Below, in pieces: positions 1 to 9,362 of a stretch of 64,000 nt of DNA. Position numbers and translations under genes: made by a program. The notes under the pieces were generated by a model. That model saw only the letters and a program-made list of their open reading frames with translations, did no database searches and was not told the origin of the DNA. The stretch spans positions 64,639 through 128,638 of the forward strand of contig JADGAV010000007.1 of NCBI GenBank assembly GCA_015231825.1, read 5' to 3'. This stretch comes from SAR324 cluster bacterium. GTDB lineage: Bacteria > SAR324 > NAC60-12. How positions within the stretch are numbered: position 1 is the first letter of the stretch; the number at the start of each line of letters is the position of its first letter.

Positions 1-28
1 CTTCTTTTGGGTAATGTGTCCCCTTATT

Positions 29-1471
29 CTATCTTCCGATGCTCCACCACTCGGCCGCTGCCACGGACTGTGCGATATTTTCATAAAAACCCGGAAGGAT
101 TCCGACCAGAACTGTTCCCAGCAGGGTGAGGCCAACGGTGGACGCCAAGACCGGACTGACCGGCAATCGGACTGCATTTTCCTCAGCGGGTTCAATATAC
201 ATTTGACGCACGATGCGCAGGTAATAATAGAGAGAAACCGTCGAATTGACCGCTGCCACAGCGACCAGCCAATGCAGACCTGCCTTGGAAGCAACACTGA
301 AGAGAAAGAATTTTCCGACAAAGCCCGAGAGGGGAGGAATGCCTGCTAAACTGAAAAGGCCGATCATCATCGCCAATGCCATCAAAGGATTGGTTCTCGA
401 AAGCCCGCGGTAATCGCTAATTGCTTCTGCTCCAGTTTCATTGGCATAAAAAACAATCACTGCAAAGACCAGCAGATTGGTGAAAAGATACGCCAGCAGA
501 TAAAAAATCATGGCCGGCATTCCTTCAGGAAAAGGACCAATAAAGCCCATGATTAAATACCCCGCCTGAGAAATGGAACTGAAGGCCATGAATCGTTTGA
601 TATTCTGCTGGACAATCGCAACACCATTGCCCAGCGTCATCGTGATCGTTGCCAAAATTGCCAAAAAACCATTCCATTCCGAAACGGCAGGTCCCAGAAC
701 CCTGAAAAAGAGCAGGAACATCAATGCTAATCCAGCACTCTTTGATGCTACCGACAAATGCGCGGTGATCGGAGTCGGAGCCCCCTGATAAACATCGGCC
801 GCCCACATGTGAAATGGAACCAGGGCCAGTTTGAATCCGATTCCTGCAACAATCAAAGCCGTCGCCAGCCAAAATGCCGGAGAAGGCGACAGGTTTTTCC
901 CAATTTCTTCCAGGACCATGCTGCCCCCCAGTGCATAAAGGATTCCCAGGCCATAAATGAGGACGGCTGACGAAAGGATCCCCAATATCACGTACTTGAG
1001 TCCGGCTTCTCCGGAAAATGCGTTTTCCCTTTTCCAGGCGACCAGCACAAATAGGGGAATGGTCGCCAGTTCCAAACTGACATAAAGGGTAACGAGATCC
1101 CGTGCGGAGATCAGAAACATCATCCCGGAAAGCGTGAACAGCAGAATTGAATAAAATTCCCCAGGATGTTCCAGGCGGCTGCCGGCATCTGAAACCTTTC
1201 CCACCAGCCGATCCCAGGACAGGAGAATGGTGGCCCCGCTGGCAGCCAGAAAAATCAGTTTAAACCATGCCCCAAGGCTGTCGAAAACAAAACGACCGCC
1301 AAAGACCACCCCCTGCTCCGGCATCCAGAAGATCACGTTTCCCATGGCAATCAGCACCCCGATCAATGCGAGCACCGGCAGGATTTTTTTCTGTTCTTCC
1401 GCAAAGAACAAATCCAGCAGAAGCACAACAAATGCGGTGAGCACTATGATCAATTCAGGCAGCATGAACAT
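29..1471 (-). CDS. nuoN: NADH-quinone oxidoreductase subunit N
   Basis: One of the three antiporter-like, proton-pumping membrane subunits of complex I. The 480-residue length is typical of NuoN. The whole protein is hydrophobic, with about 14 membrane segments. Family residues are visible: a membrane Glu in SLELATIP (E134), Lys in GFKLALVPFHMW (K214) and Lys in HLSVASKSA (K244), which form the proton channel in characterised homologues. It is the last gene of the minus-strand nuo operon and lies 109 bases after nuoM. The start could be residue 1 or 3 (MFMLPEL). The stop is 28 bases from the window edge, so what follows is unknown. Confidence 0.96.
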   Translation of the reverse strand: MFMLPELIIVLTAFVVLLLDLFFAEEQKKILPVLALIGVLIAMGNVIFWMPEQGVVFGGRFVFDSLGAWFKLIFLAASGATILLSWDRLVGKVSDAGSRLEHPGEFYSILLFTLSGMMFLISARDLVTLYVSLELATIPLFVLVAWKRENAFSGEAGLKYVILGILSSAVLIYGLGILYALGGSMVLEEIGKNLSPSPAFWLATALIVAGIGFKLALVPFHMWAADVYQGAPTPITAHLSVASKSAGLALMFLLFFRVLGPAVSEWNGFLAILATITMTLGNGVAIVQQNIKRFMAFSSISQAGYLIMGFIGPFPEGMPAMIFYLLAYLFTNLLVFAVIVFYANETGAEAISDYRGLSRTNPLMALAMMIGLFSLAGIPPLSGFVGKFFLFSVASKAGLHWLVAVAAVNSTVSLYYYLRIVRQMYIEPAEENAVRLPVSPVLASTVGLTLLGTVLVGILPGFYENIAQSVAAAEWWSIGR

Positions 1472-1580
1472 TTTCAGGAAACTCCGCTTTTTGTTTCAAA
1501 ACAACAGGATTCAGTAGTAATTGAAGATCAGCCCCACCCGCCCTCATAAATGGGAAAAAGACAAATCCTCTCCGCAAATA

Positions 1581-3098
1581 TCATTGCAGACGATTGACGA
1601 AGGGCATCAGGGATCCTTCTATCAGGTCGATCAAATACCAGGGCAGCAATCCTGCCACGGCAAGGGTAAGAACGAGGATGCCCGTGCCTATCTTTTCAGA
1701 AACTGTCGCATCGGTCAGGTTTTCAAACTCCGGGTTCGTGATCGGTCCCTGAAAAACCTGCGCCAGGCCCCGCAAAACATAGACGGCGGTGACCACAATC
1801 GACATCGTTGCGAGAATGGTGAGAAGACGCATGCCAACCGGGTTGTGCCATTTGTTGCCGAAAAAACCGCCTAAAAAAACATGGGACTCTGCAATGAAAC
1901 CGGAAAGCCCCGGCAAGCCAAGCGAAGCCAGGCCTGCAATGTAAAAAGAAGTCGCCAGCCAGGGCATCACACGGGCCAGTCCTCCCATTTCCTGAATAAT
2001 GCGGGTATGGGTCCTGCCGTAAACCATGCCGATCAAAGCAAAAAAGAGGGCAGTCATGATTCCATGACTGAACATCTGGATGACGGCCCCTTTCATCCCA
2101 AGGAGGTTGAGGGTCACTAATCCGAAAAGGACAAAGCCACAATGACTGACTGAAGAATAGGCTGTAAAATATTTTAGATCTTTTTGCATCACGGCGCCAA
2201 AGGCGCCATAGAGGATATTGACCGTGGTCAGGGCCATGAAAAACATTGCCCAGAATTTTGCTCCCTCCGGAAGCAGATAGATTCCCATTCTCAGGGCTCC
2301 ATAACCGCCCAGCTTCATCAAAACTCCGGCATGGAGCATGGAAACCGCCGTCGGGGCTGAGGAATGTCCATCCGGAGACCAGGTATGAAACGGGTAAAGC
2401 GCTCCCAGCACACCAAATCCAACAAAAATCATGGGGAAGACCCAGTTTTGAAATCCAGTGCTGTATTGAACTTTCGCCAATTCCGTCAGAGCAAAAGTCT
2501 GCATTCCGGCGGCGTGATACAAGGCGAGAAATCCGACCAGAATCAGTGCGGAACCTGCCATCAGCATCAAGGTGAGCTTCATTGCAGAATACTCTTTGGG
2601 GCCGGTGCCCCAAACCCCGATCAGGAGATACATCGGCAATACTGCCAATTCATAAAAGACGAAGAACAAAAACAAATCAAAACTGACAAAGACACCGAAG
2701 ACCCCGGTGACCAGGACCAGGAGCAAAGCAAAAAATTCCTTGCTCCGTTCCTCCACGTTCCAGCTTGCCATCACTCCTGTGAAAATGACAATCGATGTGA
2801 GAATAATCATGGCCACTGAAATTCCGTCTACCCCGACAAAATACTGGATACCCAGGCTGGTGAACCAGGGGATCTGCTCCACGAAATAGAGTTTGCTCGA
2901 CAAGGCGGATTTCATGAATTCCAGGTCCGGCCCCGCCAAATGCCAGTACTGCCAGGTCAGGACGGCACTCAAAATCAAATGAAACCCTGTTCCAAAAGCG
3001 GCAATCCAGCGAATGAAACGGCTTTTTTGGGCGGGAGTGAGCACTACCGCAACTGCAGTAATAAAAGGAATAAAAACAATTGCACTGACAATGCCCAT
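1581..3098 (-). CDS. nuoM: NADH-quinone oxidoreductase subunit M
   Basis: Antiporter-like proton-pumping subunit of complex I, 505 residues, the usual NuoM length. About 14 membrane segments. The diagnostic block YPFHTWSPDGHSSAPT is present around residue 235-250, followed by MLHAGVLMKLGGYG, which contains the conserved channel Lys. An upstream Glu sits in FVFYELAVLPMYL. It is transcribed with its neighbours on the minus strand, but 327 bases separate it from nuoL. That is by far the largest gap in the operon and holds a hexanucleotide repeat. A weak GAAG ribosome site precedes the ATG. The annotation is firm; separate expression from an internal promoter is possible but not shown. Confidence 0.96.
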   Translation of the reverse strand: MGIVSAIVFIPFITAVAVVLTPAQKSRFIRWIAAFGTGFHLILSAVLTWQYWHLAGPDLEFMKSALSSKLYFVEQIPWFTSLGIQYFVGVDGISVAMIILTSIVIFTGVMASWNVEERSKEFFALLLVLVTGVFGVFVSFDLFLFFVFYELAVLPMYLLIGVWGTGPKEYSAMKLTLMLMAGSALILVGFLALYHAAGMQTFALTELAKVQYSTGFQNWVFPMIFVGFGVLGALYPFHTWSPDGHSSAPTAVSMLHAGVLMKLGGYGALRMGIYLLPEGAKFWAMFFMALTTVNILYGAFGAVMQKDLKYFTAYSSVSHCGFVLFGLVTLNLLGMKGAVIQMFSHGIMTALFFALIGMVYGRTHTRIIQEMGGLARVMPWLATSFYIAGLASLGLPGLSGFIAESHVFLGGFFGNKWHNPVGMRLLTILATMSIVVTAVYVLRGLAQVFQGPITNPEFENLTDATVSEKIGTGILVLTLAVAGLLPWYLIDLIEGSLMPFVNRLQ

Positions 3099-3425
3099 TA
3101 TTTTCTTCGTATCAGATGGGGGTTTGGGAAAAACATTACCGGGAGTGTCCTGAAAATGTTACGGCTTTTACAACAGTAAAATTTTGATATTGTGCTTTAT
3201 TTTAAATTGACGTTCACAAACTCAATCGGCTTTTATAATCATGAACCGGATTTGAGAGGATTATGATTAAAAGTATGAGTATGAGTATGAGTATGAGTTT
3301 TTAAATTCATAAGGAATCCGGGGTATTTCTTTGCTATAAATAATTTTTTTAATTCTGCTTCATTCCAAATGAGTATTTTCCGAAAAATCAGGAATGAGGT
3401 GATTTTCGAAATTTTTGGAAATCTG
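3099..3425. other. nuoL-nuoM intergenic gap
   Basis: This is the only large gap (327 bases) inside the nuo operon. It contains a hexanucleotide tandem repeat (3272-3298) and, on the plus strand, a perfect TATAAT (3234-3239), a GAGAGGA ribosome-site-like sequence and a 13-codon reading frame (3263-3304) reading M-I-K-S then alternating Met-Ser. The -35 candidates are badly spaced (TTGACG 21 bases, or TTCACA 15 bases, upstream), so the promoter is weak evidence. No gene long enough to annotate with confidence is present. Confidence 0.5.
3272..3298. repeat. AGTATG tandem repeat, 4.5 copies
   Basis: Perfect head-to-tail copies of the hexamer AGTATG. It lies between nuoL and nuoM, about 170 bases upstream of the nuoM start on the minus strand. 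It is in no long coding frame, so slippage would alter spacing or a very short plus-strand peptide rather than a Nuo protein. Confidence 0.9.
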
Positions 3426-5417
3426 TCACGATCCTGAAAACATCATCCAGAGAAGAAGCCCAAAAAAGGCTGCACTGAGGACATACCAGGATCCATAGGA
3501 CTGGACTTGACCTGTTTGAAGCAGGCTCAAGACCGCTCCGAACTTGCGTGTACTCCATCCACTCAAATTCACACCGCCATCCACGACATGCCGGTCAAAC
3601 CAGGCGATGGGGCGGGAAATGAAGCGAAAAATCACTTTGTGGGTCAGAAAGAGATAAAGTTCATCAACATAAAATTTATGCTTTACCAAAATATACAGGT
3701 TCCCCCACAGACGAACCAGGGCAGAAACCCGTTCCGGTTTGCCTGCATAGAGCAGCCAGGCGGCTCCAATGCCAACCAGGGCCACGAGCACCGCAGGAAT
3801 AGCAATAGCCCAATTGATGCCATGATGTTCTGATGCCTGCCCGATGCTGATCAGGCTTCCCATCGGGACGAATCCGGCAACAACAGCCAGGACTGCGAGA
3901 ATCAGCAGGGGCACCAGCATCACCGGAGGAGATTCATGTGCTTTTTCTGCACCTTGGCTGCGGGCATGCCCCCAAAATGTGACGAAGTAAATTCGAAACA
4001 TATAAAACGCAGTCATTCCTGCAACCAGCATCCCCACCAAGAAAATTACCGGATGCTGGTTCCCCAGAGCGGCGGCCAGGATCTCATCCTTTGAGAAAAA
4101 TCCTGAAAATGGCGGAAGCCCTGCAATGGCCACCGTGGCGATTAAAAAAGTCAAATGCGTGACCGGCATTTTACGGGCCAGTCCTCCCATGTCCCAAATT
4201 TCGTTGCTGTGGACAGCATGGATCACAGATCCGGCGCAGAGGAAGAGCAACGCCTTGAAAAAGGCGTGGGTGAAAAGATGAAACAAAGATGCGGTGTAAC
4301 CGAGGGGAGAAGCCATCGTCGAAACCCCTAAGGCGAGCATCATGTATCCCAACTGGCTCAAGGTGGAAAAGGCCAGGACCCTTTTGATGTCATCCTGAGT
4401 ACATCCGATCAGCGCGGCAAAGAGACAGGTGAAAGCGCCCACATAAGCCACCACCAGGAGTGCGGTCCCTGAAGCGGCAAAAGCAGGAAAAAGACGTGCT
4501 ACCAGGTAAACGCCTGCCACTACCATGGTTGCCGCGTGAATCAATGCGGAAACAGGGGTGGGACCTTCCATGGCGTCAGGAAGCCAGATATGCAGCGGAA
4601 ACATCGCGCTTTTTCCAGCTGCCCCGGCGAAGATCAATACCATTGCGAGGGTCAACAGGCTGATGCCTCCAAAGAGTTCGCCCTGTTCAGAAAATTTGGC
4701 AAGAACTTGAGGGTGATTGAGAAATTGAAAATCAAAAGGCTGGAGCCGGCTCTGATCGGCAATGCCGGATAAGGCGACCCCGTCAAATTCTCCAAAAATC
4801 AGGAATCCATAATAACCGAGGATCAGGATTCCGAGTAAAAACCCCAAATCGGCAAAACGTGTGACGACAAAAGCTTTTTTTGAAGCGGCCACCGCGGAAG
4901 GCTTCTGGTAGTAAAAACCAATGAGGAGAAATGAACTGACTCCGACCAGTTCCCAACATACGAACATCTGCATTATGTTTGGCGCGGCAACCAATCCGAG
5001 CATACTGAAGGTGAACAGATTCAGATAGGTGAAATAGCGTCCATAACCGTCATCTCCGTGCATGTAGCCAATCGAGTATAGATGCACCAGGGCACTGACG
5101 GTGGTAACGACGATCATCAAAAGCAGAGATGTGGGATCAAGCAGCACCCCCACATAAACCGACAAGTCCTCCTGATAGTGCAGCCATTCCACCGTCCACG
5201 GAATCACAACCGGATAGGCCCCGGTTTGAGAAAAAATTTGATAATAATCCCAGGCTACAGAATAGACGATCAGTGCAGAAATGAAGATGGCAGAACTCGC
5301 AGCAATTCCTGCCGCTTTCCGGGAAAACGGGCGGATCAGAAATCCGACAATAAAAAAGGAGAATAAGGGAATTCCTGGAATCAACCAGATGTTTTCGATA
5401 AAAAAACCTTCATTCAT
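3426..5417 (-). CDS. nuoL: NADH-quinone oxidoreductase subunit L
   Basis: The largest antiporter-like subunit of complex I, at the distal end of the membrane arm and carrying the long lateral helix at its C terminus. The 663 residues are slightly more than the roughly 610-650 usual. Typical blocks are visible: MFVCWELVGVSSFLLIGFYY (conserved Glu), VTRFADLGFLLGI, and the proton-channel region GKSAMFPLHIWLPDAMEGPT followed by ALIHAATMV. An AAGGGAT ribosome site precedes the ATG. The start lies 13 bases after the nuoK stop, as expected for co-translation. The C-terminal 100 residues (charged then hydrophobic) fit the lateral helix and its anchoring segment. Confidence 0.97.
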   Translation of the reverse strand: MNEGFFIENIWLIPGIPLFSFFIVGFLIRPFSRKAAGIAASSAIFISALIVYSVAWDYYQIFSQTGAYPVVIPWTVEWLHYQEDLSVYVGVLLDPTSLLLMIVVTTVSALVHLYSIGYMHGDDGYGRYFTYLNLFTFSMLGLVAAPNIMQMFVCWELVGVSSFLLIGFYYQKPSAVAASKKAFVVTRFADLGFLLGILILGYYGFLIFGEFDGVALSGIADQSRLQPFDFQFLNHPQVLAKFSEQGELFGGISLLTLAMVLIFAGAAGKSAMFPLHIWLPDAMEGPTPVSALIHAATMVVAGVYLVARLFPAFAASGTALLVVAYVGAFTCLFAALIGCTQDDIKRVLAFSTLSQLGYMMLALGVSTMASPLGYTASLFHLFTHAFFKALLFLCAGSVIHAVHSNEIWDMGGLARKMPVTHLTFLIATVAIAGLPPFSGFFSKDEILAAALGNQHPVIFLVGMLVAGMTAFYMFRIYFVTFWGHARSQGAEKAHESPPVMLVPLLILAVLAVVAGFVPMGSLISIGQASEHHGINWAIAIPAVLVALVGIGAAWLLYAGKPERVSALVRLWGNLYILVKHKFYVDELYLFLTHKVIFRFISRPIAWFDRHVVDGGVNLSGWSTRKFGAVLSLLQTGQVQSYGSWYVLSAAFFGLLLWMMFSGS

Positions 5418-5430
5418 TGAACGATCCCTT

Positions 5431-5763
5431 CTACCCCTTCAAAGTGTCAAGCCGAGTCACATCCACGGTCTTTTTGTGTTTGTAGATTGCAACAAAGATC
5501 GCCATGCCAACAACAGCTTCTGCAGCCGCAACAGCAATCAGAAAGAGGGCCATCAATTCCCCGTCGACAATCAACGGGGTGATAAAATAGTTGAAGATGA
5601 CAAAATTCAGAATCCCGGCGTTCAGCATCAACTCGGCAGAGAGCAGCACCCCAACGGCGTTTTTACGAACCAGAACACCATAGATGCCGATGGAAAAAAG
5701 CAGGGCAGACAAAATCAGCCAATGTTCAATTCCAGGGGAAATTCCGGATAAAAATTCCATCAT
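5431..5763 (-). CDS. nuoK: NADH-quinone oxidoreductase subunit K
   Basis: Small three-helix membrane subunit of complex I, related to MrpC, 110 residues (family about 100). Both functionally important intramembrane glutamates are present, in LLSAELMLNAGILNF and in VAAAEAVVGMAIFVAI. The protein starts with two consecutive Met codons; AAAGGAA sits just upstream, so either could be used (5763 or 5760). It lies 66 bases after nuoJ and 13 bases before nuoL on the minus strand. Confidence 0.96.
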   Translation of the reverse strand: MMEFLSGISPGIEHWLILSALLFSIGIYGVLVRKNAVGVLLSAELMLNAGILNFVIFNYFITPLIVDGELMALFLIAVAAAEAVVGMAIFVAIYKHKKTVDVTRLDTLKG

Positions 5764-5829
5764 GATTTGTTTCCTTTAAACATTCTGCGCAGTTGATTTG
5801 GCCTGGTTGCAAAAAACGGTTCCATTGTA

Positions 5830-6366
5830 TTATTTTTTCTTCTCCGATTGCGGGGCTTTACGGGCGACTATGATTCCGCCAATCATTACCGACAAGAGCA
5901 GCAGTGATATGATTTCAAACGGCAGGACGTAACCTTCAGCACCATAATCCAGCAATTTGCGGCCCAGTAATTTTACATCCGCAATGCTGCGGAGGGCATT
6001 TCGATCAACAGGGAAGTCGGAGCTCAAAAAAGCACTGGATGTCACCAGGAAAAAGAAGGAAGCTGCCAAGGCCCCAATCCACTTTCGATGAGAAGAAGGG
6101 TGATTTTCTACCAGTTCCACGGAACTGGTCAACATGATTGCAAAAACAACCAGGATGACAATACCACCGACATAAACAAGCACCTGCACCCCTGCCAGAA
6201 ACTCAAAATCCAGCAGGACATAAAACCCTGCATTGCAAATCAGCACGCCGGCAAGAGCCAGGGCCGCCCTTAAAATTCGCTGGCTGCCCACCACAGCAAT
6301 GGCGGTCAGGATCGAAAGCCCTGCGAGAAAATAAAAAACCAGACTATGGATCGCTTCATTCCACAT
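5830..6366 (-). CDS. nuoJ: NADH-quinone oxidoreductase subunit J
   Basis: Membrane subunit of complex I with five predicted helices, 178-180 residues. The characteristic stretch YVGGIVILVVFAIML is present; in homologues this helix carries the pi-bulge that rotates during turnover. The C-terminal helix ISLLLLSVMIGGIIVARK also matches the family. I prefer the ATG at 6366 because it follows AAGGAG at a usable distance; an in-frame TTG at 6372 overlaps the nuoI stop and would add two residues. Coupling with nuoI is therefore tight. The C-terminal tail is Lys-rich. Confidence 0.95.
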   Translation of the reverse strand: MWNEAIHSLVFYFLAGLSILTAIAVVGSQRILRAALALAGVLICNAGFYVLLDFEFLAGVQVLVYVGGIVILVVFAIMLTSSVELVENHPSSHRKWIGALAASFFFLVTSSAFLSSDFPVDRNALRSIADVKLLGRKLLDYGAEGYVLPFEIISLLLLSVMIGGIIVARKAPQSEKKK

Positions 6367-6368
6367 GA

Positions 6369-7058
6369 TCAATCCTGCTCCTTTTTTTCTGCGAGGGGCG
6401 CAATTCCGGGCAGGCTTGCTCCTGCCATCGGCGTAAACTCACAGTAAACATCGCGGGCTTCCATCGCTTTTTTCCGTTCCTCGGGGTCTTCAATTTTTTT
6501 AAGCGCATTGGCAGGAGGCCCGGCATACGCGTTGAGGTTGTATATCAAAAGCCGGCGGTCATAGACTGCCGATTCAAAATTGCCTGTCATTTCCAATGCA
6601 TTGTGGGGACATGCCACCACGCAGGCATTACAAAACGTGCAGATATCCCAACGCCAGAGAAAATGGTCGATTTCCTTTTTTCCAGTGACGGGACCTTTGC
6701 GGTTGTGGATAATGATGGAGGCATTGGGACAAACCATCTCACAGATCAGGCAGCCTGTGCAGTGATGCTCCCGGGCTTCATTGTAAGTGAATTTAAGCCG
6801 CGCCCGATAGCGATCAAACATCTTCAGTTCATTGCGGTTTTCCGGGTACTGCTGCGTCACAACGGTCGACGGGTGCAGGAGATAACGCAGAGTGATGCTC
6901 ATTCCCTTGAAAAGCGAAAACAGGACTTTTCTGATATTGGGCAGGGTCCCCAAAACTGTGTTGGAGGGAGCGCCGCGAGGAGCTTCCACCACCTCCACCG
7001 GGAGACCGCCGAAGTCCATGCTGCTTTCTTTTGCTGATTCAAAATTCACGAACCCCAT
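6369..7058 (-). CDS. nuoI: NADH-quinone oxidoreductase subunit I (2x[4Fe-4S])
   Basis: Peripheral-arm subunit holding clusters N6a and N6b, which pass electrons towards NuoB. Two canonical 4Fe-4S motifs are visible: CTGCLICEMVCP and CTFCNACVVACP, with the family spacing. At 229 residues it is longer than the usual 160-180. The extra length is an N-terminal segment of about 60 residues before the membrane-associating LFSLFKGMSITLRYLL and a C-terminal tail after the second cluster. The start at 7058 (MGFVNFES) follows GGAG in GCGGAGAAGAAA; a longer frame to 7097 would overlap nuoH. It is followed at once by nuoJ. Confidence 0.95.
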   Translation of the reverse strand: MGFVNFESAKESSMDFGGLPVEVVEAPRGAPSNTVLGTLPNIRKVLFSLFKGMSITLRYLLHPSTVVTQQYPENRNELKMFDRYRARLKFTYNEAREHHCTGCLICEMVCPNASIIIHNRKGPVTGKKEIDHFLWRWDICTFCNACVVACPHNALEMTGNFESAVYDRRLLIYNLNAYAGPPANALKKIEDPEERKKAMEARDVYCEFTPMAGASLPGIAPLAEKKEQD

Positions 7059-7071
7059 TTTCTTCTCCGCA

Positions 7072-8193
7072 CTAAAAATGCCATTCAAACAGAACAATCA
7101 AAGCTGCCAGAAAAATATTGATGAAGCCCACCGGCAGCAGAATTTTCCACTCCAGGCTCATCAGTTGATCAATACGCAATCGTGGAAAAGTCCAGCGAAA
7201 CCACATCAGCAAAAAAATAAAAAACGCGCTTTTTCCCGCAAACCAGATCCCTGGCGGAATCAAGCCCATGATGGAATTGAAACCATCCCATCCTCCAATA
7301 TAAAATGGCATCCAGCCGCCAAAAAAAAGTGTCACAATCAATGCTGAAGCCACGAACATGTTAACAAATTCCGCCAGGAAAAAGAACGCGAAGCGCAGTC
7401 CAGAGTATTCTGTGTGAAATCCACCGGTCAGTTCGCTTTCACCTTCCGGTAAATCAAAGGGGGTCCGATTCAATTCTGCCGTCGTCGAAATGAGAAAGGT
7501 GACAAAGGCGATCACGCCAACAAGATGAGACTTCCAGATCCACCAGCCGTCGGACTGACTCTGGATGATTTCCGAGAGCTGCAGAGATCCTGAAAGCAGG
7601 ACCATCACCAGCAGGGAAAGCGTTGCCGACAGTTCATACGAGATAATCTGCGCCCCGGCACGCATCGCACCCAGCAAAGACCATTTGTTGTTGGAACTCC
7701 AGCCGGCGATTAAAATAGCCAGGACGCCCAAACTGGTCACAGCCGTGACATAGATCACGCCGATATTGAGATCCACCACCTGTAGCGTTGGACTCAAAGG
7801 CAGGATGGCCAGGGTCAGCACAGTGGCCATCAAACTCAGAACAGGTGCGCCCAAATGCAGCAGTTTGTCGGCATTTTCAGGAACAATGTCTTCCTTGAGC
7901 AGCAGCTTCAGCCCATCAGCAGCTGACTGGAGAATTCCATGCCATCCCACCCGCATCGGGCCGAGCCGACATTGGAAATGACCGGCAAGTTTCCGTTCCG
8001 CATAGATCAGCACGAGTCCAAGAACTGTCAATAAGCCTGCTGTGAAGAGCAAACCCAGCAGCAAATAGCCGATTGTCCCGCTCAGATCATGGTCGCGAAA
8101 GGCAGAAGAAGCACGTTGCGCAATGGTAACGGTCTGCCATGACGTGTCAGCAGCCTGTAAAATCGATGAGGGGAAAAAATCAAGCATATCCAT
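7072..8193 (-). CDS. nuoH: NADH-quinone oxidoreductase subunit H
   Basis: Membrane subunit that forms the quinone-binding chamber with NuoB and NuoD. The 373 residues exceed the usual 320-350 because of an N-terminal extension of about 45 polar residues before the first helix. Signature blocks are present: AERKLAGHFQCRLGP, RVGWHGILQSAADGLKLLLK and the acidic quinone-cavity loop RTPFDLPEGESELTGGFHTE. The end is YSG-containing membrane segments and WKILLPVGFINIF. It starts 8 bases after the nuoD stop, so it is part of the same transcript. No doubt about the family. Confidence 0.97.
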   Translation of the reverse strand: MDMLDFFPSSILQAADTSWQTVTIAQRASSAFRDHDLSGTIGYLLLGLLFTAGLLTVLGLVLIYAERKLAGHFQCRLGPMRVGWHGILQSAADGLKLLLKEDIVPENADKLLHLGAPVLSLMATVLTLAILPLSPTLQVVDLNIGVIYVTAVTSLGVLAILIAGWSSNNKWSLLGAMRAGAQIISYELSATLSLLVMVLLSGSLQLSEIIQSQSDGWWIWKSHLVGVIAFVTFLISTTAELNRTPFDLPEGESELTGGFHTEYSGLRFAFFFLAEFVNMFVASALIVTLFFGGWMPFYIGGWDGFNSIMGLIPPGIWFAGKSAFFIFLLMWFRWTFPRLRIDQLMSLEWKILLPVGFINIFLAALIVLFEWHF

Positions 8194-8201
8194 GAAAATT
8201 T

Positions 8202-9362
8202 CTATCGATCAATATCCGGAATCACTAAATCCAAAGAAGAAATAATGGCCACTAAATCCCCGACCCTGCCCCCCGGCGCCATTGCGGTCAGCGACCAGAG
8301 ATTGTGGAAATTCGGTGTTCGAAAATAGGCGCGATAGGGAGTTTCTTTTCCTTCTGAAACGATGTAAAACCCCAGCACACCCCGGGCAGTTTCTATTTGG
8401 CTGTAATGGCGTCCCTCAGGAATGGTCAGTTTGGCGGCTGGTTTTTTCAGGAGAAACTTGCCTTCTGGAATGTTGTCAATCAACTGTTCGATGATTCGCA
8501 TCGATTGGCGCATTTCTTCGATGCGGACATAATAGCGGTCCCAACAATCTCCTGCCGTTCCAATGGCGACCCGAAATTCAACTTCACCGTACATGCCATA
8601 GGGTTCTATCTTACGAAGATCATAGGGGACCCGGCTTGCCCGCAGCACCGGCCCCGTCGCCCCCATTGAGAGAGCGGTTTCTGCATCCATGATCCCCACA
8701 TTGCGCAATCGCTGCTGGAGAATAGGGTTGCCGCTGAGCAGGTCTTCATATTCATCGAGTTTCGGTTTGAAATAAGCCAGATACTCTTTCACTTTTCTGA
8801 CAAAATCGGGATGAATATCAAACATCACCCCTCCGGGCTGGATGTAGTTCATCGTCAGGCGCGCCCCGATTGTTTCTTCCAGAATGTCGGTGATCATTTC
8901 CCGGTCCCGGAATCCATAAAGGAATGGTGTGAAGGCGCCCATATCCATCCCGAGCACCCCCCAGCCCAACTGGTGACTGTGAATTCTCTCGAGTTCCGAA
9001 ACTATGGTACGAATGCTTTCGATTCTTTCATTGGTTTCGATTTCTGCAGCTTTTTCCACAGTGCGGGCCACAGCCCAATTGTTCATGATGGCTGAAAGAT
9101 AGTCCATCCGGTCAGTCAGGTGAACGATTTGACGGTAGGTGCTGTATTCGCTGATTTTTTCGATGCTGCGGTGAATGTATCCTAAAACCGGGATCACTTC
9201 ACGGACCGTTTCACCATCCAATTTCAGAATTAGCCGCAAAACCCCGTGAGTGGAAGGATGCTGGGGCCCCATGTTGATGAAATACTCTTCGGTTTCAGAG
9301 TGGCTTTCGATGGCAAGAGAGCTTCTTGTCTTTTCATCAAGTGTCGAAACATGAACATTCAT
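8202..9362 (-). CDS. nuoD: NADH-quinone oxidoreductase subunit D (49 kDa)
   Basis: Peripheral-arm subunit homologous to the large subunit of NiFe hydrogenases; with NuoB it forms the quinone-reduction site. Length is 386 residues. Visible family motifs include NMGPQHPSTHGVLRL near residue 30, GYIHRSIEKI, DRMDYLSAIMNNWA, ERIHSHQLGWGVLGMDMGAF and the C-terminal DLVIPDIDR. The quinone-site His of the PQHPSTHG loop is conserved. It overlaps the nuoC stop by 4 bases (ATGA type). It is a stand-alone NuoD, not a NuoCD fusion as in enterobacteria. The next gene is nuoH; nuoE, nuoF and nuoG, which often lie here, are absent. Confidence 0.97.
   Translation of the reverse strand: MNVHVSTLDEKTRSSLAIESHSETEEYFINMGPQHPSTHGVLRLILKLDGETVREVIPVLGYIHRSIEKISEYSTYRQIVHLTDRMDYLSAIMNNWAVARTVEKAAEIETNERIESIRTIVSELERIHSHQLGWGVLGMDMGAFTPFLYGFRDREMITDILEETIGARLTMNYIQPGGVMFDIHPDFVRKVKEYLAYFKPKLDEYEDLLSGNPILQQRLRNVGIMDAETALSMGATGPVLRASRVPYDLRKIEPYGMYGEVEFRVAIGTAGDCWDRYYVRIEEMRQSMRIIEQLIDNIPEGKFLLKKPAAKLTIPEGRHYSQIETARGVLGFYIVSEGKETPYRAYFRTPNFHNLWSLTAMAPGGRVGDLVAIISSLDLVIPDIDR

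Noticed and set aside
14-349. 111-codon plus-strand frame at the window start
   Set aside because: Shadow of nuoN in the opposite strand.
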